NCBI GenBank assembly: GCA_027919835.1
Contig: JANVFP010000018.1
Coordinates: 868,001 to 932,000, forward strand
Origin: Lentinula raphanica
Taxonomy: Eukaryota; Basidiomycota; Agaricomycetes; Agaricales; Omphalotaceae
Direction: 5' to 3'
Length of the DNA: 64,000 bases
This document shows positions 42,354 through 53,373 of this stretch, piece after piece. Within the stretch, counting starts at the first letter, position 1, and each line of letters opens with the position of its first letter. Below the pieces are notes generated by a model, which searched no databases, was not told the origin of the DNA, and saw nothing but the letters and a program-made list of their open reading frames with translations. The translations under genes were made by a program, and so were the position numbers.

Positions 42354-44582
42354 ATGGCGAGTCCTGCCATCTTCAAAATACCGCATGGCAGTCACAACAA
42401 CATGTCCGAGGCTCTGACCACCCTTCCGCTCAATTTCGCAACGTACCGCGTTCATCCAGAAATTCTACTACGGTTTTCTGACCCAACCTCGAGTATGTTT
42501 ATTGTTCTTTTCGCAGACTGTTTCCTTCACATATATTTGGTGTCTAGCTCCACAATCATACGATGGCCGGGTAGGCGCCATCCTACCAAACGATTATTTG
42601 ATATCATCCCCTAATTGCGATGTACTATTTGAGCCTCCCCTGTCAACCCGATATGTTCGTCTACGCCGCAATTTTCATTATTTTCATGATGATCCCCTGT
42701 TTTACCCACAACCCTTCAACCAAACCTTACCACACCTTCCCCTGATCCGAACACCTTCCCCGGATCCAAAGCATCCATTTGCTGCGGCCTGGATGAATCC
42801 TTCGGATGTCAACTTCGACGTTGAAACTGGGGGCATGTTGTACGATGCGGGTATTTTGGACAATGATTTCTATCTACAGATCAAATCACTTGCGAATGAT
42901 GTCCTTGGAGCCTTACCTTCCAATACCGACCCAGATATATACCTCATTCAGGGTGCACTACAGGTGAATCGTATGCTCGAATTGCTACTCATGGCAGCTC
43001 CTCGCGAGACTATGTGCATGCGTATTTCTTACTTACAACGAAACATTCTCGAATTGGATGCCCGTGTTCGATATCGCTCTCGGTCGTGGACAATCGCCAT
43101 TGAAGAAAGCAGACGGTCGGGTATAATACCACCTCTTATGGACGTGATTGGAGCATTCACAGACAATTTGGCTACCCTCAACACATTGTACCGTCTGGGA
43201 ATCCCAGTTTGGTTTGTGCGCCCAGTTGCAGAAACCCCCGACGCTCGGATTGACCGATCTGCCTGTCTGATAGCTGCAGATAGCACCCAATCGATCGAAT
43301 TACCTTCTGGCTTTCGGATCGATGGCACTGATGCCAATCCCGCTCATGTGGTCATATGGGAAGGTCTACCTCACAAACCAGAACGATTAGTAGCTATGAA
43401 TTCATATCTACAATCGCTGCTATACCCTTCTTCAACCTTTGGACCGAGTTCACCACAGAGTCTACCTTCGTATCAAAAAGCCCTTGCGACTAGTGCGCGC
43501 TTTTATCATCTCCCCCAAAAAACCAATATGAATACGTTGAGTAATCATCACACCAATACACGCTCTTCCCCCAGGGCCATGCCGTGTAAGAATTTGTTCG
43601 CTGTATAATTGGAATCTCTATCTGACTTTTTCCAGATTATCAACAGATTCGGAAGAAGCCCCAAATTCACAAGCAAGGGAACAACACGTTCCTCGATCTG
43701 AAGAGCCCAGCAATGCCACCTGCAGTTCTGGTTTGGTCGCGAGCTCTTGCGGTTCTTTCCACCTACAACCAGTCCCTTAGACGACCTGAAACCATTGATT
43801 GCGGTTATTTCCTCCCCCCTCCGAGATTACTCGATGGGCCGGCCACCACATCTCTACGGGCATTTTATTATCGCAGCTGGCTGAAAATCCGTCCACTGAT
43901 TTTACAGTCTCTCAATGGTCTGATGGAACCTGTCAACTTGACTGCCAAACGATGGCGCTCCCTACTCGACGTTGTCGGCGGGCATCCTTCGGAAAAAACT
44001 GACAAAACAAAAAACGCCATTTATCGCAATGAAATGCGAATCGTTCTCGAAAACCTGGTTGCGAAAACAAATTCTCATTCATTCAGTGTCGACGACTCGA
44101 AACCTCAAGTTGAAGAATTCGCCGGTCAACTAATAGACTGCAGCAATGAACCACCGCCCTCAGAAGTTGCTTCTCACATTCTTTGGGAGATCTCCGAACT
44201 CAGTTTTCGCCAGGAGTTCATAGCGTTAGATCGACTTCTGGACAACAGTCGTCTCCCTCTACCTCAACGGAATGCCCTACTGGATGCATGCTGGGTAGGG
44301 CCCAGGCATAAGGTAGATGTTGCGAAAGCTGGAGAAGGACTTGCGGCCTCCGACATACAGAAACGCCTACCTTATATTCGGGCTGTACACCAGGTAATGA
44401 GAACTTGGAAAGGTGACAAGCCAGAGGAGCTGTACGAGCCATTCCCTGAACACGCTGAAGCTCATAACTTCATATCGCTCATTGAACGAGTCGAACGGTC
44501 TTTGGCACACTTCTATACCGCAACATTTTTGACTACTTTCGCTCGTGCAGCCTCGATCCCACACTACCTTACTAGACCTTGA
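42354..44582 (+). CDS. Hypothetical protein of the integrase module
   Basis: Three exons: ATG 42354 (MASPAIFKIPHGSHNN), a long second exon from about 42,549 to 43,586, and a third from about 43,637 to the TGA at 44580-44582. The donors GTATGT and GTAAGA are clear and the frame is kept. Notable segments: YDGRVGAILPNDYLI, FHDDPLFYPQPFNQTLP, MRISYLQRNILELDARVRYR, MDVIGAFTDNLATLNTLYRL, GIPVWFVRPV. The last exon has WSRALAVLSTYNQSLRRPE and FRQEFIALDRLLDNSRLPLP. I recall this type as a recurrent uncharacterised protein in Agaricomycetes, fitting a transposon gene. No catalytic motif recognised. Confidence 0.65.
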
Positions 44583-44867
44583 CAAGTTTTATCTATCGTC
44601 CTCTTTGCATTGCCTCTATAATTTATCTATCGATACACATTCTTGTTATTTTTAAAATATTGGGGATGCATGTAAGGCAGTGTATCTTATGTGTTGTAGA
44701 ATCTTGAGAGGTTTTTTTGAACTTATCAATCACAGCTGGGTGAAGTCGTCTAATTGACACAAGTAATCTCGTACATAATGAAAACATTGGGTTTCGTTCA
44801 ATACAGTTCAGGTAAGTAATTCAAAGCATATCATTCAAAATTTGTAGCTCATTTGTGAACAGCGAAA

Positions 44868-46576
44868 TCAACCAGAGAATTCTGGGCGATCCATGAGGTA
44901 ATTCTTGATGTGTGGTTTATATTTTCTAACATCGGATTCATGGAGGTAGGTAAGGTCATACTCCCTTGAGTTGCGCGACGAGGATCGTGGGTCACCGCCA
45001 TACAGAAACGAAGTCGACTGGAAAAAGAAAACCAAACGATTCCATGTTTGTCGAGCATCGGCTATCAGTTTCTCTGAAATCAAGAATTAACGAAATACAC
45101 CGTTACTGTCAGAAGAACTCAGAAAAGAAGCAATCGACTCACCTTGGCCAACAGGTACAGCCAACGAAGTATTCCAAGTTTTCGTCGAAGTTGCATTGAT
45201 GGCCCAATTGTAGAGAGAAGTTTTTCTCGTGAAGGGACTGAGCTTCCAGTTCACGGCTGCCAGAATTCGCTCGAATGTCTGAACGTTACCATCTCCCCAT
45301 GTATAGGTTTGGACCGTGAGAGACCCTTTAGCTTCATTGTATCCCAGAGCTGTGGTAAGCATCCAGGCTCTCTGCCAATCTTGGATGATTTCTGATAACA
45401 GTCGTTTATGCTCAGGAATCGGTGGACCTTGTGGTTCGGAGATACCTATGATTTTACAAGCATGCTGGATATTCATTGCTCGAATGGGAATTTGGAATTC
45501 AAAAGACGGTACGCTCTGCGATACTGTAGCCTGTGGGCCAAGATCCGCCTGTGTATCGGACGATCGGGGCCCAACTGGTGAAATGACCTGTGTATAAGTC
45601 TCAGAAGTAGTCGTCGCATTCGCCTCTCCATGGTTACTCGCTAAAGAGAATGAGTCCATCTGCGACTCGAGTGGGATCTCAGTCCGTATAGATGTGTCGG
45701 ATAGCGATAAGTGTCGATCTGCCGGAATCGAAGCTGAGGTTACGTCCGATGAACGATCTGCGTATAACACGTCACTAGAGGTCGAAGGTTGGAAATCCGA
45801 TCGAAACGCAGTCAACGCGGGATTCACTAGTCCTCCCAACAGGATGAGAACGAATTTGGGCCTGTTTGATTCTCTCTCAGGTAGGAAATACGAAAAACCG
45901 GTGTTAGGAACCGATTGAAGACGATAATGAGATGGAGGACTGATCAAAATATCCACCACAAACGCAAGGTGGCGAAATCTGGGGAGAAGATGAACGGGAT
46001 ACCACAACGGAGGTACGCTCTCAGCAGTAGCCACTCTCGTCTCAGTTTTTTGAAGTGCATCTGCAATTTCAAAAGGAAGATACGCTCGATTAATGAGCGA
46101 CAGAATCGACTCGACGCTGATCTCAAAGATCCCATTCTGTTCAGTGATGGATTGGGCTTCCGCCTCGAGTTCGGCGTCGAATAAGAGCCTAGGAGTGTTG
46201 AGTGCGTTTGTGACCAATGCCAAGGACAACTGGATCGCTATCATGAAGAAAATCAATGACTTCTATATACCAAAATGAAAAGAGAGGATAACACACCTAT
46301 CATCTGTTGCTCACTCGCTCTCTCATTCAATCTCTCATCTACTGATTCGTTTGAGACTGCCATATCGAAGTTTTGGCCAACAGACATCCACCCCAGGGGC
46401 CGATCCCCCAAGGAATTGCCATAGCTGTAGGCGTTGGAAACGACGCAATCCGACTCGTTTGTCTCGAAGTTTTCGGTAAGCCAGCCGGTATTCGAAGAAA
46501 GGTTGAGGGGGGGAGAGTGTTGGAGACTGTTTTGAGGAGTAGAGGGACCATACAGCGACCATTGTTGCTCATTCAT
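44868..46576 (-). CDS. Hypothetical protein of the integrase module (minus strand)
   Basis: Exon 1 runs from ATG 46576 (MNEQQWSLYGPSTPQNS) to 46297. The second exon begins near 46,245 (AIQLSLALVTNALNTPRLLF) and runs to about 45,142. After a GTGAGT donor, the last exon (EKLIADARQTWNRLVFFFQS ... LMDRPEFSG) ends at 44868. The middle is Ser/Thr-rich (about residues 215-300). The ends look folded: HLLPRFRHLAFVVDILI near the start and LLSEIIQDWQRAWMLTTAL with LAAVNWKLSPFTRKTSLYNW near the end. No family recognised. Its start is divergent from the integrase gene, about 255 nt apart, so the two may share a promoter region. Confidence 0.6.
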
Positions 46577-46832
46577 GCTGAAGGTGGTGGTAGTGCACAA
46601 GAAAGATGCTGTGTGGCTTTCAGGTTCCCACGCCCTCTCTACTCTGCTCGTCGTCCATTGCATACTTGTGCACTCTCTTTGCCAACACTCCAAACATATC
46701 CAGTCTCTTCTTATTCTTATTTTTTATGACATATACTTAATACACTGCCGGATAACGGAGCCGGAACCGATGATCACCAAATATGGTATGTCAGGAACGT
46801 TCTATGTAGTAACTTCTTTGTTCTGAACCATC

Positions 46833-48783
46833 ATGGCGCGACACTGGTCAATTTCAGTTTATCTCCTCTTCCTAACTTTCATATTCTCTCTCGGAATCGA
46901 CTTTTGCAATGCCAGTGATAATACGGCTGGGCGATCTTCATTCAACGGCGAAACAGAACTTTTGCAAGAATTTAGACGCCACTACCATGGATTTGACGCT
47001 GCTGTTCATCAAGTAGTCAATGATCAGACCGATACTTTTCACCTGCAATTGCTGTTAGAGGACATGAGCGAATACTTGAATGTCGTGTCTCAGGTACGTC
47101 ACCCTATGATCGCTGTCTTGAAAATATCGGCTAACGATTTCATCATAGAATCCAAACATTTTTCCAGACCAAACGGAATGGCAAATCCTCCGCAACAATA
47201 TTCAACGCATGATATTCGATGTACAAACAATCTACAGCTGCCGTGTTGAACAGTCTCATCATGGTCGTCCTGATGTGTTGAACTGGGAACATACGGGCTC
47301 AGTCGGTCGTCCTCGAGCAGTCATCAACCCGAACTTCTTGCGGTGGGCACATAATCACCGTTCTACGACTGGAATCGCCGATTTTCTTGGCTTGAGTCGT
47401 AGAACAGTACGAAGAGCACTTCTAGAACACGGTATCGTCACCCCGGGAGGTGTCCCCTTCGAAAACCAGGCCTCCGTTGAAGAAAACGCTTCCAACGATA
47501 TTCCAGAAGTCTTTCATCCTGATATTGAGAATGCAGCAAGTTTGATCCAATCTTCATCGCGCAATTCCAATATGTCCAACGACACTCTTGATTCATTCGT
47601 ATGTCTACTTCGGGCACATTATCCTCGGGCAGGTATACAGATCCTTCATGGGATGCTCAGAAGGCTTGGGCAGATCGTGCCGTACGACAACATTCGTCAT
47701 TCACTCATTCGGGTGGATCCCGTGCACTGTGTCTTCGACCGTATCAGAATTCGTCGGCGTTGTTACACCGTACCTGGCCCGAATTCTCTCTGGCACCACG
47801 ATGGCCATCATCGTATGTATAACTATCTACCTTAACCCATATTCTGTCTGACCAGCTTTTCATAGGTTTAATCCGGTGGGGCATTGTCATTCATGGTTTC
47901 ATCGACGGCTATTCTCGCATGATCACAGCTCTTCGTGCTGCCAACAACAATCGTTCATCAACGGTCCTTTCTCTTTTCTTGTCCGCGGCTTCACAATACG
48001 GTCTTCCTTCTCGGGTACGTGGTGACCACGGAGTTGAGAACATTTGGGTTGCAGCATTCATGGAGCACGCTCGAGGATCAGGCCGTGGCTCGTATATCTG
48101 GGGACGGTAAAAAGTTTGGAAATCTTTGATCCTCTCACATTGCTTATCTATACCTTAGGTCAGTACACAATGTTCGCATTGAACGGTTATGGGTGGACGT
48201 GTCGAATTACATTACGCAGTGCTGGAGCGACTATCTTACCCATCTAGAACTGGAACATCAACTTGATGTGGACAATCGCAACCATATTTGGCTCCTACAG
48301 TACCTCTTCCTCCCCGTTATCAACCAGTCCCTGACCTTTTGGGCTGCAGGGTGGAATTGCCACCGCATTTCCCAGCGCCGCGGCGATGGACCAGCTCGTA
48401 GTCCGGAGGACATGTGGGGCTTCGATATGCTCACTCAAGGAATACGCGGTGATTCCTTGGATCAGTTTGCAATGACTGATGAAGAACTCGAGGTATTTGG
48501 AGTTGATTGGGAAGGGCTTCAAGATGAGGTATTATTGCAATCTCTTCGTCAAAATTACGCGCATGAACAAGGGTCTAGCACATGGTTTGGACAACGTGGT
48601 CCTCCCGACCAACTCAACGAAGTTGAAGTCGAGCCTCCTTTAGGTTCAATGACCGCTGGCAATGTACAGCTGATGGAAGAAGCCCTTCGTTCGGTTCCCC
48701 GAGGCTCCGATGCAGGTTCGGTAGTGAATCTCTGGCGTGCCGCACTTGTTTATGCCCGAACTACTCATTCCCATGCTTTCTAG
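46833..48783 (+). CDS. DDE integrase/transposase (rve-type, DD34E), IS3-like eukaryotic family
   Basis: Exons are 46833-47093, 47149-47812, 47866-48106 and 48159-48783. The N-terminal [20 protein letters not shown] looks like a signal peptide, which is odd for an integrase, so the true start may differ. A helix-turn-helix-like part follows ([20 protein letters not shown]). The catalytic core has [15 protein letters not shown] (first Asp), [25 protein letters not shown] (second Asp) and [16 protein letters not shown] (Glu), with 34 residues between the second Asp and the Glu. All three acidic residues are present. It should cut and join element ends. The C-terminal acidic extension ([17 protein letters not shown]) is not assigned. 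The gene appears intact. Confidence 0.82.
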
Positions 48784-48942
48784 ACATCAGAAGCATATGC
48801 TTGTTCTATTTCTTGCTACTTATTTCTTGAATGATCGTGTCTTCTTTGTAGACATCAGTGCCAGACGCAATCCAATCGTTGTCTTCCCTTTTTTCTTATG
48901 TGCCATGCTTCATTTGCAGTGTGTTGTCCCAGGTAGGTTCCA

Positions 48943-49590
48943 TTGAGGAGAGGGAGGTTTCCGCTGTCTGTCATGTACAAGAACGTTATTGGAGTTTGTT
49001 GTACCTCTTGGAGAATTGTTTCGTCAATTGAGCAAAAAGAGGAGTCCAAGGGCAATGAGGCCCAGGTGTCCATGATCAAGAGCTACCAGGAAACAACTGA
49101 GGCAGTACTCGCAAAGACTCGCAAGATCTTCTCGATAAACACTTCAACTCCCTCTGCTGCATTAGGAGAGTCGAAGGTTTTCTAAAGATGTACGTGTTTT
49201 CATTTGATTATGTTCTCTGTGCTCAGCATGTCATAGGATCGGTGACTACCACCGTTATCTTGCCGAGTTCGCCACTGGCGACAAGCAGAAAGAGAGCGCT
49301 GACAAGTCTCTCGAGGCTTACAAGGCTGCCTCTGATGTTACGGTCACCGAACTCCCTCCCACGCATTCTATCCGTCTAGGTCTCGCATTGAACTTCTACG
49401 TGTGTTCTACTACGAGATCCTGAACAGCCCAGACCGTGCATGTAATCTTGCCAAGCAGGCATTCGACGATGCCATTGCTGAGCTCAACACCCTTTCGGAA
49501 GAGAGCTACAAGGATTCCACTCTCATCATGCAACTGCGTAGGGACAACCTTACCCCCTGGACTTTGGATATGCAGGATTCTGCCAGTGAG
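48943..49590 (+). pseudogene. 14-3-3 protein pseudogene (5' truncated)
   Basis: Pieces of a 14-3-3 adaptor are plain: YKNVIG...SWRIVSSIEQKEE, SKGNEAQVSMIKSY, ALGESKVF, then after a retained intron [63 protein letters not shown] and [19 protein letters not shown]. The N-terminal 45 or so residues are absent. A two-base insertion near 49,400 breaks the frame before YYEIL, and AYKNVIGARRAS is altered to MYKNVIGVCCTS. The retained intron shows duplication at DNA level rather than reverse transcription. It abuts the right side of the integrase module. Confidence 0.9.
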
Positions 49591-49620
49591 TGTATAATGT
49601 GCATCTCGTACCAATTTTTC

Positions 49621-49681
49621 ACGGTCTCGCATTGAACTTCTCCGTGTTCTACTTACTATGGGATTCTGAACAGTTCAGACT
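49621..49681 (+). repeat. Second partial copy of a 14-3-3 segment
   Basis: GGTCTCGCATTGAACTTCT... to CTGAACAGTTCAGACTG repeats 49379-49438, encoding [19 protein letters not shown] in the parent gene. This copy lacks the two-base insertion but carries its own changes. Confidence 0.85.
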
Positions 49682-49790
49682 GTTATAATGAAATAAAGTG
49701 TGATGAAATAAAGCGTGATGAAATAAAGCGTAAAAACAAGATAAATATTCAAATATTCATATCGTTTGTTGTATCAAGTTTTTGGCCAAG

Positions 49791-49910
49791 CTTGAGTCCG
49801 AGTTGATGAGTATCTAGTCCAAGTCAATGAGCCTTGAGTCCAATTCAACGGGTCTCAAGTCCAATTCAATGAGTCTTGAGTCCAAGTCAATGAGTCTCTT
49901 TTCCAAGTCC
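49791..49910. repeat. Degenerate tandem repeat, GAGTCCAAGTCAATGAGTCT type
   Basis: Four to five units of about 27 nt built on TTGAGTCCAAGTCAATGAG. Just upstream (49,690-49,730) three copies of GTGATGAAATAAAGC also occur. Confidence 0.75.
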
Positions 49911-50697
49911 TTAAGTAATCTGTCTGCGTAGTGGAACTCAAACTCAGTTCAGAAAACATATGAATGTGGATGTATTTTGCTGATCTCTAGGCAGTCTCAT
50001 GCCATTCGTGCTGACTATATATTAGTGAAAACTGAGTCTTTCATTAGCTTGTCAATCCTCAATGTCAGTCGGACCAATACTTGATAGTCCGAGTCTATTT
50101 CAACGATTTGAGTGGCATGTCATCGGGCGAATAACCGAATCTCGGTCCAAGTCAATTCCAGAAGTCTGGAAACAGGGTCGGAGTCTAATATAGTCCCAAA
50201 ATTGGTTTCATAGTGATTCGATGCTTGGCACGATGAGGACTAGTCTGGGAAGTTGACCACTTGATAAGGCGGCAGCGCTTAGCTTCGGCGCTTACTGCGC
50301 TTATGTAGTTTGTTTGTTCCCGGAATCCCGGTGTTTACGGAAAAAAGAGTAAAGACAGGGGAAAGCCATAAGCCTTAGCCCTTAGGATTTTTTACTTATA
50401 ACGAGGTGCATTGAAGAGATTGGGCATTGGGCAACAGGTAAGAAAGTCATGAGAAGTGATATAGAGTCGTAGGTCATAAGTAGTCATGAAGTCATTGTCA
50501 ACATTAGTGAATATGAACAACTTAAAAAGTCGAAGAAAACCAATGAAAGCAAAGTTAGAAATAAATTTCATACATAGTAGATATGCCAACGACTCCCAGG
50601 CTCCCTCCTACATATTCTTACATATTTGGGGGCCTATGAGCGTCGCGTGCATCACCAATAGTCATGATGACCACAATAAAGAAAAAAAACAAGTACT
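49911..50697. other. Intergenic, AT-rich, no gene
   Basis: Nothing supported. It includes further scattered AGTCCAA words and a GCGCTTA-rich stretch near 50,275-50,310. Confidence 0.5.
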
Positions 50698-51684
50698 CTA
50701 CATTGGAGCATAATTATAATTTTCGAACCACCAATCAGGAGCGTTTCCCAATCCGTGGGCTTGCTGGTCGCACTGGGCAGCCAGCCGCGTGAATGTTTCA
50801 ATGCTGGTTTGAATCATGCCCAGTTGAGATTGATCCAAGTGTGTCGACGTCCAGTGGATGGAAGGGTTGGCCAATATGTGCTGAAGGAGGAGATCAAGCT
50901 GACGCAGAGGCTGGATGACTTCTTGCACAACTTCTTGCATGATATGGTTCTGTGGAAAATTTCTACCATGGCTTTGGGTTCCAGTGACAAGGTCACGAAG
51001 ATCTTGGAATAGCTGATGTACAGCCTTCTGGAAAGCATCATGATCGTGGGTCGACAACAATGATTGCAAATTGGGAATAGCCGTATTGAGCAGCCGAGCT
51101 TGGTTTTGCCAGGCATGTTCTTCTGTAGTATCCCTTCGGCCCAACTGTGCGTGTAGGTCGACTGGTGGATCGAAAGAATGAACAGAGGTTAATCGAATGC
51201 CATCGTGCTGAGGAAATACAAGAGGAAATGTTAGCGGAGATCAACTAGTAGATATCAGGCTCTCAGGCCAAAGCTTACACTATCATCTCGGGGCCCATGG
51301 TTGACAAAATATAACTCGAGATCGTGAGAACCACCGGCATCTCCGAGTCCTGAGCTCCACCGGTTCTTGTCATCGAGGGCGGGGGCGTTCTATGACAAGA
51401 ATTACAAGTAAGTATATTCAGCTTCATGAAAGAGATATAGAATCATCAACACTAACCGTGGTGACAGCTTGTGAACGACCATCAGATTCTTCGGAGCTAT
51501 GAATATTGCGAGGTGGTTGCACGCTTTGCCCTAGCTAGGGAGAAGACGAAGGCGACTCGGAGGAAGCAGCGGAATCCGAAGGCCCGGGAGGCACTGAGAA
51601 CGGAGCAGCAAAAGCAGGGGAACGAACAATCCCAATAGTGAGTCCAATGATCGTGGCGACTTGAATTGTGGTGAAACGGGCCAT
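50698..51684 (-). CDS. Small secreted hypothetical protein, in-frame TAG in first exon
   Basis: The ATG at 51684 starts a clear signal peptide (MARFTTIQVATIIGLTIGIV, then RSPAFA, likely cleavage after AFA). After a Pro/Ser stretch the frame meets TAG at 51537-51535. The same frame continues (GQSVQPPRNIHSSEESDGRS) to a GTTAGT donor near 51,457. Exons at about 51,391-51,279 (DKNRWSSGLGDAGGSHDLEL) and 51,207-50,698 follow. The last one (DLHAQLGRRDTTEEHAWQNQ ... FENYNYAPM) is helical. A 60-nt segment ending in CCCTAG just at the stop could be an intron with a weak GTGCCT donor, which would remove the stop; otherwise the gene is broken. The family is unknown. Confidence 0.5.
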
Positions 51685-51799
51685 TTCACAAGCAGGATTT
51701 TTAGTGAAGAGATAAGTGAAAACTGTAACGTTGTAAGGAGACCAGCTCTAGAGGCACAAAAGTGCAAGAAAGATGATCGGTAGGGCAGAAACTGTGATG

Positions 51800-51807
51800 C
51801 TTTTATA
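51800..51807 (-). promoter_or_regulatory. TATA box candidate of the small secreted protein gene
   Basis: TATAAAAG on the minus strand, 116 nt upstream of the ATG at 51684. Confidence 0.45.
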
Positions 51808-51991
51808 TCGTAGCACGACAATGTTGGGCTATGCCAGGCTTTGCCCTGCGGTGTCCAGGGTCTGATCATTGTGTTATGTAGAACCTAGGAGTTTAGGACT
51901 CAGGGAAGCTCAGGGATCAGGGAATGTTTGAATAGGTTTCCAATGCAGACTGCTCCAAACAATGGAGAATGAATAACGGTTCCAATGCGTA

Positions 51992-52910
51992 AAAAGATTG
52001 CATCAGAGAACGAAACATGAGTGGAGAAATTCACTTGAAAGAAGAAAAGCAGCCGTAGCCAGAACGGTTATTCCATGGCACAGCCCTGATACAGTGCTAC
52101 AGCCTCTCGGAGCCCGGAGAGCTCATGAGGCTGGCCACCGCTGGAGAGAGTGTGAGCTTGACCAACCATTGAACAATATTGAGGAAGTTCAAGAGCGACT
52201 AGAAAAGGTGTGAGTACATGAAGCGACTCAAGAGGGTACATCTCTGGCTCATCAAGTTGTATTGACCAGATTGAAATGACTGGGATAACTCAGAAGAACT
52301 GTTGAAAAGATCACATCAGCGAACGAAACATGAATGGAGTAATTCGCTCAAACGAAAATTAGGCAGAATGGTTATTCCAGTGTACAGCCCTGGTATAGCC
52401 TCTATGGGAGCTCATGAGGCTGGCCGCCGCTGGAGAGAGCTTGAGTAACCGTCGAGCAATATTGAGGTCGGAGAAAGTGTTGAGTACATAAGCGACTAAA
52501 AAGGAGAAAATTTTGACTCATCGAGTTTATGTATTGACTAGTAGTAGTAGTAGATCGAAATGACTGGGACAACTCAGAAGGGTTGTTGGAAAGATCACAT
52601 CAGAGAATGAAACATGGGTGGACAAATTTCGAACGAGAAATTTCAAGAAAGCAACCGTATAGGCGGAACGGTTATTCTAGAATACAGCCCTGGTACAGCC
52701 CGGGTACAGCCTCTGGGAAAGCTCATGAGGCTGGCCGCCACTGGAAAGAGCTGTAGCAACCGTCGAGCGATATTGAGGAAGGCCAAGCGCGACTCGGAGA
52801 AAGTGGTGAGCAAGCGACTCAAGGGGACACATTTGTGACTGACACTCAGTAATCATTGAGTTCATTGACCAGATTAGAATAAGTGAGGCAGAGATGGAGA
52901 GGGCTGTTGC
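51992..52910 (+). repeat. Three tandem copies of a ~300-bp unit
   Basis: Units at about 51992-52304, 52305-52589 and 52590-52910. Each begins AAAGAT-CATCAG-GAA-GAAACATG. Each then contains CGGTTATTC, ACAGCCCTG, AGCTCATGAGGCTGGCC, AATATTGAGG and GACTGGGA-AACTCAGAAG or a variant. Indels break any common reading frame, so the repeat is non-coding. Unit 2 also has a (GTA)4 run at its end. Confidence 0.85.
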
Positions 52911-52984
52911 GAATCATTTTGTAGCTTATATGCGATACGTTCCACCTCCCAACAAATGAATAGAAAAAACTAATGTCGTCAATG

Positions 52985-53060
52985 TCATCAGGCTTTTTTA
53001 CCAGCTCACTACGAATTTTGTCGCTCACCTCGTCGCAGCCAAAGTTTCTCGAGATTGAAG
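52985..53060 (+). pseudogene. Short decayed fragment related to the gene at 54,975-55,590
   Basis: In one plus-strand frame it reads FYQLTTNFVAHLVAAK, close to FRQLTTNIVAHGDQNGK of the downstream gene. No other exon of that gene is recognisable here. Confidence 0.3.
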
Positions 53061-53373
53061 ATATGCACTCCAAACCCTCCACGGCGCACCCTCCAAAGCT
53101 CGATCCAGATACATGTAAGAAGGGTCTAACATGTAGAACAAAATCAATTTCCTTCGATTCGTGCTATGAATGACCTGAGTATTAGCCTATGGCGATACGC
53201 GCACCGTGTAAGGAACGCTTACTTTCAACGGGTCAACTAGACGGAATCTACGTACGCTCGGATCCTGACAATTCTTCACTGGACTGATCGTGGTCAACGC
53301 ACCGTCCTTAGGCAGAACGGATTCTGGAGTCGAAAATAGAAGGGAGGCAATGATCCACCGCCATTCAAACCGT

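Larger units (their letters stand above)
38118..48783. mobile_element. Putative large DNA transposon: HECT-like + two unknowns + DDE integrase (IS3-like)
   Basis: Four spliced genes (38271+, 42354+, 44868-, 46833+) lie together. The last has an intact DD34E integrase core of the retroviral/IS3 type but no reverse transcriptase or gag anywhere near, so this is a DNA transposon rather than a retroelement. Eukaryotic IS3-like elements (Repbase IS3EU) are known to carry several genes; assignment to that superfamily is inference from the integrase. Terminal repeats were not found by eye, so borders are gene-based. Confidence 0.5.

Noticed and set aside
37420..48960. Inverted terminal repeats for the integrase module
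   Set aside because: No match found between the flanks; the 12-bp inverted repeat at 37.5 kb is a local hairpin, not shared with the right side.
51998..52838. Two related plus-strand ORFs (71 and 74 codons) in the 0.3-kb tandem repeat
   Set aside because: Frames are not kept between units, the middle unit lacks the ORF, and there is no codon-type conservation.
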